Under the pieces are notes generated by a model that was not told the origin of the DNA, did no database searches, and saw only the letters and a program-made list of their open reading frames with translations. From Streptomyces rishiriensis (GTDB lineage: Bacteria; Actinomycetota; Actinomycetes; Streptomycetales; Streptomycetaceae), in contig NZ_BEWA01000010.1 of NCBI RefSeq assembly GCF_003112535.1, positions 62,001-126,000 of the forward strand: 64,000 nucleotides of DNA, written 5' to 3'. Shown here one piece after another: positions 33,963-42,409 of this stretch; within the stretch, counting starts at the first letter, position 1; each line of letters starts with the position of its first letter. The position numbers were made by a program, and so were the translations under genes.

Positions 33963-35164
33963 CACGCACCCTGGTGGTCGCCGGACACGGAATGATCGGA
34001 CACCGGTTCGCCGACCGGCTTCGCGCCCTGGACACCGCACGCGACTGGCGCATCGTGATCCTCGCCGAGGAACCCCACCCCGCCTACGACCGCCTGGCGC
34101 TGTCCACCTATCTGGGCGGCCGCAGCAGGGACGACCTGACGCTCGCCGGCCGGGACTTCCTCGCCGACCCCCGAGTGGAGCTGCGCCTGGCGACGCCCGT
34201 CGCCCGCGCCGACCGCACGGTACGCGTGGTCGTGACGCAGGGCGGCGACCGGATCCGCTACGACGCCCTGGTTCTCGCCACGGGCTCCCGCCCCTTCGTC
34301 CCCCCGGTGCCGGGGCGGGACCTCACGCACTGCTTCGTCTATCGCACCTTCGAGGACCTGGACGCGATCCGCCGCGTGGCCCGCCCGGGAGGGCAGGGCC
34401 TCGTCGTCGGCGGCGGCCTGCTCGGCCTGGAGGCTGCCTACGCGTTGAGCCGACTGGGCGTGCGCCCTCACGTCGTGGAAACCGCGCCCCACCTGATGCC
34501 GGCGCAGCTCGACCCCGGGGCGGCCGAGGTGCTGCACCGGCGGGCCGACGAACTCGGCCTGCGCCTGCACTGCGGCACCGGGGTCGCGCACGTGCATGCG
34601 GGGCCCGACGGCGCCGTGCGAGCAGCCACGCTCGGTGACGGGACGACGCTGGACGTGGATCTCGTCGTCTTCGCCGCAGGGATCCGGCCCCGCGACGAGT
34701 TGGCGAAACCGCTCGACCTGGCCCGCGGAGAACGCGGGGGCTTCCTTGTCGACGCCCTCTGCCGCACCGCCGATCCGCGCGTCTGGGCCATCGGCGAGTG
34801 CGCCGCCGTGCTGGGGCGCTGCCACGGCTTGGCCGCCCCGGGATACGCCATGGCCGACTCGGTGGCTGCCCAGCTGACGGGCCGTGACGCGCAGCCCTTC
34901 GACCGGACCGACGACGCCACGACGCTCAAACTCCTCGGCGTGCACGTGGCCACCTTCGGCGCCACGGTCCACCCCGGCGATCCTCGGCCGGTCGAGGTGA
35001 CCTTCGCCGACGGCATCGCCCGCTACGCCAAGGTCTTCCTGCGGCCGGACACCGGCACTGTGCTCGGCGGCATCCTCGCGCGCGACACCGGTTCCACCTC
35101 CCCACTCCGTTCCCTGGTCGGCCGCCCGCCGCCCGCGGACCTGGAGCGGCTGCTGCTGCCCTGA
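33959..35164 (+). CDS. NirB N-terminal-like FAD/NAD(P)H oxidoreductase
   Basis: A 401-aa flavoprotein from GTG 33959 (GTGA overlap). The FAD loop VVAGHGMIGHRFADRL, the substrate-side HPAYDRLALSTYLGG, the NAD loop VVGGGLLGLEAAYALSRLGV (about residue 150) and AIGECAAVLG match the first half of NirB nitrite reductase and NasB. The BFD, sirohaem and ferredoxin-like domains of NirB are missing, so the chain is truncated by design rather than by frameshift. It is probably a second reductase for the nitrate reductase or for another oxidase in the locus. Confidence 0.87.
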   Translation: MTRTLVVAGHGMIGHRFADRLRALDTARDWRIVILAEEPHPAYDRLALSTYLGGRSRDDLTLAGRDFLADPRVELRLATPVARADRTVRVVVTQGGDRIRYDALVLATGSRPFVPPVPGRDLTHCFVYRTFEDLDAIRRVARPGGQGLVVGGGLLGLEAAYALSRLGVRPHVVETAPHLMPAQLDPGAAEVLHRRADELGLRLHCGTGVAHVHAGPDGAVRAATLGDGTTLDVDLVVFAAGIRPRDELAKPLDLARGERGGFLVDALCRTADPRVWAIGECAAVLGRCHGLAAPGYAMADSVAAQLTGRDAQPFDRTDDATTLKLLGVHVATFGATVHPGDPRPVEVTFADGIARYAKVFLRPDTGTVLGGILARDTGSTSPLRSLVGRPPPADLERLLLP

Positions 35165-35189
35165 TCGCCACCGCACCGCTGACAACTCG

Positions 35190-35423
35190 TCAGGCGTGGC
35201 GTGGCGCCGTGAAGGCCGCCACCTCGCCCTCGCGCAGGATCACGAACGCCGCACAGGCACAGCGGCAGTACTCGACGCGGCCATCGGAGGTGTCATGGCT
35301 GGACACCAACCGCCAGTCGGGCCGCGGCAGTTCGGTACAGCAACCCCAGGCGGCCAGCGGGCAGGCGTCCTGGGCGGGTGGGGCCGGAGAAGAAGCCACC
35401 GGCCGGCTCACTGGCTGTCGCAC
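35190..35423 (-). CDS. Cys-rich small protein
   Basis: A 77-aa frame from GTG 35423 with AAAGGA upstream. Seven Cys occur in the patterns DACPLAAWGCC and EYCRCACAAF, with WRLVSSHDTSDGRVEY between. This suggests a small metal site or disulfide cluster. It lies tail to tail with the reductase gene, 25 bases apart, with no hairpin. Its function is unknown. Confidence 0.6.
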   Translation of the reverse strand: MRQPVSRPVASSPAPPAQDACPLAAWGCCTELPRPDWRLVSSHDTSDGRVEYCRCACAAFVILREGEVAAFTAPRHA

Positions 35424-35485
35424 TCCGTCGTCCTTTCGTGGCTGGTCCTCGGGCGGCCCGCGTGCCGGCGGCCGGGCCGGGCCGG

Positions 35486-36697
35486 TCAGATGCTGGTGCG
35501 CTCGGCGGATTGGCTCGCCGTCTCCGGCTCGGCTTCGTCGCCGTTCCCTGCCGCCGGCTTGGGCACGGCCGGTTCGGGCAGGGTGCGGAACAGCAGCCAG
35601 CTGAGGGCGGGCATCGCGATCAGGGGCATCAGGGCCGTGCGCAGCGAGGTGGCGTCGGCGATGCTGCCGATGAGAGGGCTGGTCAGGCCGCCGACGCTGA
35701 CCATGAGGCCGAGGGTGATCCCGCTGGCCGTTCCGACGCGCGTGGGCAGATAGTCCTGGGCGAGCGTGACCTGCAGCGAGAAGGGGACGTACAGGCCGAC
35801 CGAGGTGAGCGCCACGAACAGGTAGATCGCCGGGCCGGGCACGAACACCACGCCCGCGACGGCCCCGACCGTGATCAGGTACGACATGCTCACCACCGTG
35901 ACCCGGTCCCAGCGGTGGGCCAGTCTGCTGCCGAGGAGCGTGCCGACGGCGCCGCCCACATAGAGCACGAACAGCGCGGCCGTCCCTGCCGAGGTGCCGC
36001 CGCCCGTCTGCTCGCGGACATGGAAGGCGACGAATGTGCTCATGCCGACGAAGACGACGGACCGGCACACCACCGCCAGCGACAGCCGTATGAACGACAC
36101 CCAGTCGTTGTGGCCCTGCGCGGCTGCCTTGCCGTCGCCGGCGGACGGCGCCCTGTCCAGGGCCCGCAGCACCGGCAGCGTCAGCACGCTGCCGATCAGC
36201 GCGGGCAGGATCAGCAGCGGTGAGAAGCGCAGTCCACCCGTGGCGATCACGACGCTGACCAGCACGGGAGCGGCGGCGAAACCTACGTTGCCGCCCAGGG
36301 AGAACCAGCCCATGGAGCTGTGGCTTCCCTTGCTCGCCGCCCGTGCGACCCGCGCGGACTCCGGATGGTAGGCGGCGACCCCGATGCCGGACAACGCGAC
36401 GAACACCAAGGTGAGCGTGTACGAGCCGCCGACACCGCTCAGGGCCACGCCGAGCCCGCCGAGGACAGTGCTCGCCGGGAGCAGCCAGGGGATGGCGTGC
36501 CGGTCGGTGAGGGCGCCGAACAAGGGCTGCACCACGGAGGACAACAGGCTGGCGGCGAGGACGATCCCCGAGGCCGCGGCGTAGGTGTAGTCGCGCTCGG
36601 CGACGAAGAACGGGACGAGGGCCGCGACGGCGCCCTGGTAGACGTCCACACATGCATGTCCGACCGACAGCAGCACGATTGATCTGTTCCTTGGCAT
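35486..36697 (-). CDS. MFS exporter of the fosmidomycin-resistance (Fsr) type
   Basis: A 403-aa, 12-TM protein. The start SVGHACVDVYQGAVAALVPF, the QPLFGALTDRH motif and GIGVAAYHPESARVAR are typical of Fsr-like exporters. ATG 36697 (MPRNRS) is chosen over the upstream in-frame ATG 36748, which would intrude into the divergent promoter. It lies only 54 bases from the AraC-type gene in the opposite direction, a common regulator/exporter pair. It may export the product of the adjacent cluster. Confidence 0.88.
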   Translation of the reverse strand: MPRNRSIVLLSVGHACVDVYQGAVAALVPFFVAERDYTYAAASGIVLAASLLSSVVQPLFGALTDRHAIPWLLPASTVLGGLGVALSGVGGSYTLTLVFVALSGIGVAAYHPESARVARAASKGSHSSMGWFSLGGNVGFAAAPVLVSVVIATGGLRFSPLLILPALIGSVLTLPVLRALDRAPSAGDGKAAAQGHNDWVSFIRLSLAVVCRSVVFVGMSTFVAFHVREQTGGGTSAGTAALFVLYVGGAVGTLLGSRLAHRWDRVTVVSMSYLITVGAVAGVVFVPGPAIYLFVALTSVGLYVPFSLQVTLAQDYLPTRVGTASGITLGLMVSVGGLTSPLIGSIADATSLRTALMPLIAMPALSWLLFRTLPEPAVPKPAAGNGDEAEPETASQSAERTSI

Positions 36698-36751
36698 GGC
36701 GTCATGGTCACCCGTGGCCGCCGTGTCCGGCTTCCGATAATCTGCCAATCA

Positions 36752-37525
36752 ATGACGGACTTCCGCCACGAGTCGGTGGCGTCGACCAGCGCCCGCCGAC
36801 TCGCCTCCGGGACGGGGATCGACGCCCACCGGCACGACGACCACCAGCTCGTCTACGCGGGCCGGGGCGTCCTCGCCGTCACCACCGGTGCCGGCTCCTG
36901 GACGGCCCCCGCGACCCGGGCCATCTGGGTACCGGCCGGCACCGTGCACTCCCACCAGGCGCACGGCGAACTCGAACTGCACCTGATCGGCATCCCGGCG
37001 GACGTCCACCCGCTCGGCACCGACGAACCCACCGTGCTCAGCGTCAGCCCGCTGCTGAGGGAACTCATTCTCGCCTGCACCCGCGACCCGGCGGACGTCA
37101 CCCCGGAACACCGCCGCCTGCGGGCCGTCCTCTACGACCAGCTACGCGTCTCCCCCCAGCAGCCACTGCACGTGCCGGCGCCGACCGCACCGCAACTGAA
37201 GGCGCTGTGCGCGATCCTGCACGCCGACCCGGCCGACAACCGCACGCTGGCATCCCTGGGCGCGGAGGTCGGCGCCAGCGGCCGCACACTGTCCCGGCTG
37301 TTCAGGGCCGACCTCGGCATGACGTTCCCGCAGTGGCGCACGCAACTGCGGCTCTCCCACGCCTTGGTGCTGCTCGCCGAGGACACACCGGTGACGGTGG
37401 TGGCGCACCGATGCGGCTGGTCCTCGGCGAGCGCGTTCATCGACGTCTACCGCAGTGCCTTCGGCCACACGCCGGGCCGCGCCGCGAGCGCTGCACGGAC
37501 GGCAGGACGGGACGGAGACGGATGA
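36752..37525 (+). CDS. AraC-family regulator with N-terminal cupin
   Basis: A 257-aa protein. The N-terminal cupin-like ligand domain covers about residues 20-115 (GIDAHRHDDHQLVYAGRGVL, then WVPAGTVHSHQAHGE). The AraC double HTH covers about residues 160-250 (TLASLGAEVGASGRTLSRLF, WRTQLRLSHALVLLAEDTPV, RCGWSSASAFIDVYRSAFGH). HxHDxHQ with a later His may bind a metal or small ligand. It probably controls the divergent exporter 54 bases away. Confidence 0.92.
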   Translation: MTDFRHESVASTSARRLASGTGIDAHRHDDHQLVYAGRGVLAVTTGAGSWTAPATRAIWVPAGTVHSHQAHGELELHLIGIPADVHPLGTDEPTVLSVSPLLRELILACTRDPADVTPEHRRLRAVLYDQLRVSPQQPLHVPAPTAPQLKALCAILHADPADNRTLASLGAEVGASGRTLSRLFRADLGMTFPQWRTQLRLSHALVLLAEDTPVTVVAHRCGWSSASAFIDVYRSAFGHTPGRAASAARTAGRDGDG

Positions 37526-37663
37526 ACCGGATCCGCCTTGGCGTGCCCGGGTGGGGTGGTGGTCAAGATTGTGTCATGTGGGGGCGGTGGTTGAGGGGGT
37601 GCGAGTCTGCGGACGTATGTGGGGACGGTAGGCAGGTGGTCCTTGCGGGTGGAGGGTGTTTCT

Positions 37664-38236
37664 GTGGTCGTGCAACGCGTCGTCCTCGCGTCGGCTGCCG
37701 GGTTGGCCTGCGTGGTCGTGCTGGCGGGGTGCGGTGTGTCGAGCGGCGACGCGTCGGGCGCGAGCCCTGACGGCGTCTCACCGGTCGCCACGGCCGCGGT
37801 GGGTTCCGCGCCTTCCGCACCGGTCGCTTCGGCGTCGGCCGGCAGTCGTGATTCCGGGAGTGGGCGGATGGCCGTGACCACCGGGGTGACGGCCGGGGTG
37901 GCGAGGGGCGCGGGCAGTGTGGTCACCGACGACAAGGGCATGACTCTCTACCGCTATGACCGGGACCGGCCGAGTCCGTCGAGGTGGACGTGCGCCGGTG
38001 CGTGCACGAAGACGTGGATTCCGGTCCTGGTGGAGGACTCCGTGCAGGCCACCGGGGTGGAGAAGAGCCTGCTGGGTACGGTCCATCGCAAGGGTATGAA
38101 GCAGCTCACCCTCGCCGGCTGGCCGCTGTACCGCTACGTCGGCGACACGAAGGCCGGTGAGGCGAACGGCCAGGGCAGGGAGCAGGAGTGGTACGCCGTC
38201 ACTCCGTCAGGCCGGAAGGCGGCCGTGACGGGCTGA
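37664..38236 (+). CDS. Secreted lipoprotein with two PF03640-type repeats
   Basis: A 190-aa protein from GTG 37664 (GGAGGG 7 bases upstream). The signal peptide ends in lipobox VLAGC, and a Ser/Ala-rich linker follows to about 80. Two copies of the secreted-repeat unit are visible: KGMTLYRYDRD with CAGACTKTWIPVLVED, then LAGWPLYRYVGDTKAGEANG with EWYAVTPSG. The family occurs widely on actinobacterial surfaces; some relatives are linked to electron transfer, but no function is established. Confidence 0.88.
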   Translation: MVVQRVVLASAAGLACVVVLAGCGVSSGDASGASPDGVSPVATAAVGSAPSAPVASASAGSRDSGSGRMAVTTGVTAGVARGAGSVVTDDKGMTLYRYDRDRPSPSRWTCAGACTKTWIPVLVEDSVQATGVEKSLLGTVHRKGMKQLTLAGWPLYRYVGDTKAGEANGQGREQEWYAVTPSGRKAAVTG

Positions 38237-38343
38237 TCGCCCGCAGCCCGGGCGCCGAGGTGGGTGACCGCCGCCCCGGCTCCGCCGTGGTGGTCGGAGG
38301 GTTCCGGTCACTGTGCCGTTCTCGTCCGCGCCGTCCCCGGATG

Positions 38344-38532
38344 CTAGTTGCAGAGTTTTTCGGGGTGGCCCGGCGGCGGCTCGTTGAGGAAGCGCCGGGG
38401 CGGGAGGGAGAGCGGGTTCAGTTCGAGGGGTGCGTATTCGTGGGGGCCGATGTAGCAGCGGCCGAGGTGGGCGAGGTGGTTGAAGGCTGAAAGGGCCGCG
38501 CGGCGCAGGTGCCATCGGACGCGCCAGTGCAT
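38344..38532 (-). CDS. Small protein downstream of the ACP gene
   Basis: A 62-aa frame with a near-ideal AGGAGG site 7 bases before ATG 38532. It is basic and has amphipathic starts (WRVRWHLRRAALSAF), then GPHEYAPLELNPLSLPPRRF. It is last in the leftward operon from 45036, 81 bases after the ACP stop. No family was recognised; the strong ribosome site argues that it is translated. Confidence 0.55.
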   Translation of the reverse strand: MHWRVRWHLRRAALSAFNHLAHLGRCYIGPHEYAPLELNPLSLPPRRFLNEPPPGHPEKLCN

Positions 38533-38613
38533 GGGGGAGCCTCCTTGTGTGCGGGTGGGTGCGGGATGCCCGGGCAGGCGGGGCGGGGGAGGGGGCGCCT
38601 GCCCGGGCCGTCT

Positions 38614-38871
38614 TCAGCTGGTCACGGTGAGGTGCTGGTTGACCAGGGCGATGAGCTTTGCGGGGGTGTCGAACGTGTGGAGTCCTTCGTCGGGCAGGGT
38701 GACGTTGAATTCCCGTTCGATCAGGGTGCTGGTCTGCAGCAGGGCGAGGGAGTCGTAGCCGAGGTCGGTGAAGTTGGCGTCCAGGATGTCTCCGTCGAGG
38801 TTCGCCGACTCCTCTTCGCCCGCGTGCTCTCGCAGGATGCGCTTCATGTCTTCGAGGGTGAACTCGCTCAT
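38614..38871 (-). CDS. Acyl carrier protein, type II PKS-like
   Basis: An 85-aa ACP with the phosphopantetheine site FTDLGYDSLALLQTSTLIER (Ser41). DLGYDSLAL and the following LPDE are characteristic of ACPs of aromatic (type II) polyketide synthases rather than fatty-acid ACPs. No ketosynthase/chain-length factor is present in the window, so either the minimal PKS is beyond 64 kb or this ACP serves another acyl transfer, for example to the KAS III-like enzyme at 52717. Confidence 0.88.
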   Translation of the reverse strand: MSEFTLEDMKRILREHAGEEESANLDGDILDANFTDLGYDSLALLQTSTLIEREFNVTLPDEGLHTFDTPAKLIALVNQHLTVTS

Positions 38872-38969
38872 GGGGATTCCTTCTGTCGGGTGGGTGGTGT
38901 CCGGTGCGGGGCGGGTGCGGGGCCTGAGCGGCTGGGCTTGGGGGAGATGGGCGTGTGGGGTCGGGCGCG

Positions 38970-40037
38970 TCACGCGGGGAGGGCGATCTGGGAGTGGTCG
39001 CCGACCAGCAGTCGGTGGCGCGGGTGGCTGTCGCCGACGTGGACGTCCGCCCAGCGGCCGATGAGCGATCCCTGGAGGTCGAGGACGTCGCGGATCGAGG
39101 CGCCGTCCAGGATGATCGAGTCGGAGACGGCGGACCCGGAGAGCTCGCAGTGCCGTCCCACCGCGGTGTACGGGCCGATGCGGCTGTTGCGGATCGTGCT
39201 GCCCGCCCCGATGATGACGGGTCCCTCGATCCGGGAGGCGATGATCGTCGCTCCGGGTTCGATGACCACGTCGCCGACGATCAGGCTCTCCGCGTCCACG
39301 TCGGCGCGGTCGCTGTCGCAGCGCAGGGTGTCGAGGAGCACCCGGTTGCAGTCGAGCAGGTCGTCGACGTTGCCGGTGTCCTTCCAGTAGCCCGTGAACT
39401 GCTGGGCCGTCACCCGGTGGCCGCGGTCGACGAGTTGCTGGATCGCTTCGGTGATCTCCAGCTCGCCCCGTGCGCTGGGTCTGAGGCGCGCGACCGCGTC
39501 GTGGATCGCCGGCGTGAAGAAGTAGACCCCTATGAGTGCCAGGTTGCTGCGGGGTTCCAGGGGCTTTTCCACGACCGCGGTGACGCGGCCGTCGGCGTCG
39601 AGTTCCGCGACGCCGAACTGGCGGGGGTCGGGGACCTCGGTGACCAGCACGCCCGCGTCCGGCCGCTGGGCGCGGAACATCTTGGCCGCCTCGGTCACAC
39701 CGCCGACGAGCATGTTGTCGCCGAGGTACATGACGAAGTCGTCGTCTTCGAGGAAGTCCCGGGCGATCAGCACGCAGTGGGCGAGGCCGAGCGGGAGGTG
39801 CTGCGGTATGTAGGTGATGTCGAGGCCGAGTGCCGAGCCGTCGCCGACGACGGCTCTGATCTGGTCCTCCTGGCTGCCGACGATCACCCCGACCTGGGTC
39901 ACCCCCATGTCGCGGACGTTGTCCAGGCAGTGCAGCAGCACGGGCTTGTTGGCCACCGGTACCAGCTGCTTGGGTATCGAGTAGGTGAACGGGCGCAGTC
40001 GGGTGCCCGTACCGCCGGACAGAATCAGGGCCTTCAT
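38970..40037 (-). CDS. rmlA: Glucose-1-phosphate thymidylyltransferase (long RmlA/StrD type)
   Basis: A 355-aa nucleotidylyltransferase. The signature LILSGGTGTRLRPFTYSIPK begins at about residue 4, with YLGDNML, VVEKPLEP and GYWKDTGNVDDLLD downstream. The C-terminal third (SRIEGPVIIGAGSTI) is a left-handed beta-helix tail, as in the longer antibiotic-cluster enzymes. It makes dTDP-glucose, the first step for all the deoxysugars of this cluster. No RmlB 4,6-dehydratase is in the window. Confidence 0.93.
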   Translation of the reverse strand: MKALILSGGTGTRLRPFTYSIPKQLVPVANKPVLLHCLDNVRDMGVTQVGVIVGSQEDQIRAVVGDGSALGLDITYIPQHLPLGLAHCVLIARDFLEDDDFVMYLGDNMLVGGVTEAAKMFRAQRPDAGVLVTEVPDPRQFGVAELDADGRVTAVVEKPLEPRSNLALIGVYFFTPAIHDAVARLRPSARGELEITEAIQQLVDRGHRVTAQQFTGYWKDTGNVDDLLDCNRVLLDTLRCDSDRADVDAESLIVGDVVIEPGATIIASRIEGPVIIGAGSTIRNSRIGPYTAVGRHCELSGSAVSDSIILDGASIRDVLDLQGSLIGRWADVHVGDSHPRHRLLVGDHSQIALPA

Positions 40038-40071
40038 GGCCACCTCCGTGGGTTGCTGGGCGACACGGCGG

Positions 40072-41619
40072 TCAGGGCCTGGCGGGCGGCCCGAACCAGG
40101 TGTGCAGGGCGTCGGCGAGTCCGGGGGCCGCGGCGTCGGCAGGGCCCGCCCAGGCGACATGGCCGTCCGGCCGGATGAGGACGGCCTCCACGGCCGTCTG
40201 CGTGGCCGGTTCCAGGGCCGACTGCGTGGCCGTGTCGACGGCCGCCCCCGCGCCCGCGACCGCGCTCTGCAGGGCGCGTGCGCGGACCAGGTCGATCCGG
40301 GGGGCCCATGTGCGGGCCGGGGCGGACAGGGCGTCGGAGTCGGTCAGGTCGAGCAGGATCCCGCGGCCGGGGTGCAGCAGTTCGGCGATCCGGGTGCGCC
40401 CGTCCTCGGTCTTCAGGGCGAGATCGGGCACGGCCCGGCCGGTCCAGGGGTGCGCGTGGCCGTCCTGCGGGTAGCCGACGTCGGTGCCGGCGACCAGGGC
40501 GGACAGATGGGCGTTGACCGGGGCGAGGGCCAGCAGTTCGCCGAAGAGCTCCCGCAGCGGGTCGGTGCGGGGGTCGGGGTTCATCAGCGCGAGCTGGGCC
40601 CGGGTCTCCTGCAGGACGCGCCGGGCCACCGGGTGGCGTTCGTCGTGGTAGGAGTCCAGGAGCGCCTCGGGCGCGTCGCCGCGTACCTCGGCCGCCAGCT
40701 TCCAGCCGAGGTTCATGGCCTCCTGGAGGCCCAGGTTGAGGCCCTGCGCGCCGATGGGGAAGTGGATGTGGGCGGCGTCTCCCGCCAGCAGCACCCGCCC
40801 GTCGCGGTAGCGTCCGGCCAGCCGGGTGGCGTCGCTGAACCGGGACAGCCAGCGGGGTTCGCGGATGTCGACGGGCGTGCCGATCACCCGGGCGATGCTC
40901 TCGCGGAGGTCGTCGAGCGTCACCGGGACGTCCGCGCCGTCCTGCGGTGGCCGGAACTCGGTCGTCAGCACACGGACGTAGGGCGCCTCGAGGGCCACGG
41001 CCATCAGCAGGCCCCGGGCGGTGCGCGTGGTGCCGGGAACGCCCGAGGGGAGCTGGCCGGGGTCGTCGAGGATGACGTCGCCGAGCAGCGCGGTGACGCT
41101 CGCCCCGGTGCCGGGGAAGTCGAAGCCGGCCAGCCTGCGGACGGTGCTGCGGCCGCCGTCGCACCCCACGAGGTAACGGCCCCGCAGGTCGTAGGGGCCT
41201 TCGGGACCCGTCGCGAGGACGTGCACGCCGTCGCGGTCCTGGGCCACTCCGGTCACCTCGTGGCCGCGCCGGATTCCGGCCCCGAGCTCGGTGGCCCGTT
41301 CCTCCAGGAGCCGTTCGGTGTGCGCCTGGGGAATCAGCAGGGAGTAGGGGTGGCTGCTCGTCAGCCGGGAGAGGTCCAGGAGCGGCTGGAGCCCGGCGAA
41401 GTGCGCCTTCGGCCACTGCGGACGGTCCTGACGGAACCGCTCGGCGAGGCCCCGGTAGTCGAGCATCTCCATGGTCCTGGGCTGCAGCCGGAAGGCCCGG
41501 GAGTGCGGGCTGGGTTCGCTCAGCTTCTCCAGGACCACGACGTCGACGCCGTGCAGGCGCAGTTCGCAGGCGAGCAGCATGCCGACCGGACCGCCGCCGG
41601 CGATGATCACATCTGCCAT
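40072..41619 (-). CDS. Rox-type FAD aromatic hydroxylase
   Basis: A 515-aa group A flavin monooxygenase: FAD loop VIIAGGGPVGMLLACELRLH, the DG motif YLVGCDGGRSTVRRLAG (about residue 160) and the GD motif GRVLLAGDAAHIHFPIGAQG (about residue 285). The C-terminal thioredoxin-like domain ends LIRPDGHVAWAG. Closest in overall pattern to rifampicin monooxygenase and to aromatic polyketide hydroxylases. It probably hydroxylates an aromatic or quinone intermediate of the cluster. It is 11 bases from the sugar reductase gene in the same operon. Confidence 0.92.
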   Translation of the reverse strand: MADVIIAGGGPVGMLLACELRLHGVDVVVLEKLSEPSPHSRAFRLQPRTMEMLDYRGLAERFRQDRPQWPKAHFAGLQPLLDLSRLTSSHPYSLLIPQAHTERLLEERATELGAGIRRGHEVTGVAQDRDGVHVLATGPEGPYDLRGRYLVGCDGGRSTVRRLAGFDFPGTGASVTALLGDVILDDPGQLPSGVPGTTRTARGLLMAVALEAPYVRVLTTEFRPPQDGADVPVTLDDLRESIARVIGTPVDIREPRWLSRFSDATRLAGRYRDGRVLLAGDAAHIHFPIGAQGLNLGLQEAMNLGWKLAAEVRGDAPEALLDSYHDERHPVARRVLQETRAQLALMNPDPRTDPLRELFGELLALAPVNAHLSALVAGTDVGYPQDGHAHPWTGRAVPDLALKTEDGRTRIAELLHPGRGILLDLTDSDALSAPARTWAPRIDLVRARALQSAVAGAGAAVDTATQSALEPATQTAVEAVLIRPDGHVAWAGPADAAAPGLADALHTWFGPPARP

Positions 41620-41629
41620 GTGGGCTTCC

Positions 41630-42409
41630 TCACAGGGGGGTTGCGGGCGAGACCCGGCCGGGGCGGTGCGCCGGCCGGGCGGAGAGGTACTTGTCGAGCA
41701 CTTTGTGGTGGTAGTCGGGGCCGAAGCCCATGTGCTCCACCACCGGCGCCAGCCGGCGGAGCCGGGCGGTGGAGATCTCCTGGGTGACGGCCGGCGGGCC
41801 GTAGCTCCAGTGGGCCTGCAACCCCAGCCGGTGCTGGATGTGCCGCACGATCCGCTCGATCGGCACCGCGCTGCCGGACGCCACGTTGACGATCGTGCGC
41901 CCGACGCCGGTGGCGAGGAGCGCGTCGACGACGGTGACGACGTCGGTGACGTCGATCAGGTCCCGGCAGGAACCGGGAAAGATCCGCACCCGGCCGGACC
42001 GCACCTGCGCGGCCATGGCGGGCAGCAACTGGTGGGGCGGCTGGTCGGGGCCCACCACATGGCCCAGACGCAGGATCAGGAAGTCGACCGGGGAGGCGGC
42101 CAACTCCCTCTCCAGGGCGTGCTTGTGTCTTCCGTACGGGGTGGCGGGCCGGACCGGGCCGTCCTCGGTCCCGGGCCGGCCCGGTTCGGAGTACAGGCCG
42201 CTGGAGGCGGTCGAGAAGAAGACCAGCCGCTCCCCGCTGTCCGTGCAGCGGCGCACCAGGTCGCGGACGAGGGCGGCCTCCCGCAGGAACGGCTCCGGCG
42301 AGGTGTGCCGGGCCGCGGAGACTCCGGCCGCCGCCACGACCACCCCTGGGTGGGAGCCCGCGACGGCAGCCAGGTGGCGGGCCAGGAATCCGTTGCCGAC
42401 GATGTCCAT
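41630..42409 (-). CDS. NAD-dependent epimerase/dehydratase-like sugar enzyme
   Basis: A 259-aa short Rossmann protein. It begins MDIVGNGFLARHLAAVAG, a compressed GxGxxG loop. The catalytic region FFSTASSGLYSEPGRPG and ATPYGRHKHALERELA carries the Y-x3-K (Tyr/Lys) of extended SDRs, and LRLGHVVGPDQPPHQLLPAM follows. The acceptor is probably a dTDP-4-keto sugar (4-ketoreductase or epimerase). It is directly adjacent to the TylF-type gene in the same operon. Confidence 0.83.
   Translation of the reverse strand: MDIVGNGFLARHLAAVAGSHPGVVVAAAGVSAARHTSPEPFLREAALVRDLVRRCTDSGERLVFFSTASSGLYSEPGRPGTEDGPVRPATPYGRHKHALERELAASPVDFLILRLGHVVGPDQPPHQLLPAMAAQVRSGRVRIFPGSCRDLIDVTDVVTVVDALLATGVGRTIVNVASGSAVPIERIVRHIQHRLGLQAHWSYGPPAVTQEISTARLRRLAPVVEHMGFGPDYHHKVLDKYLSARPAHRPGRVSPATPL

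Noticed and set aside
29118..35164. Ordinary chromosomal nitrate assimilation operon unrelated to the cluster
   Set aside because: Kept as the main alternative but not preferred: the sirohaem nitrite reductase genes are absent and the spacing to the FMN reductase is only 24 bases.
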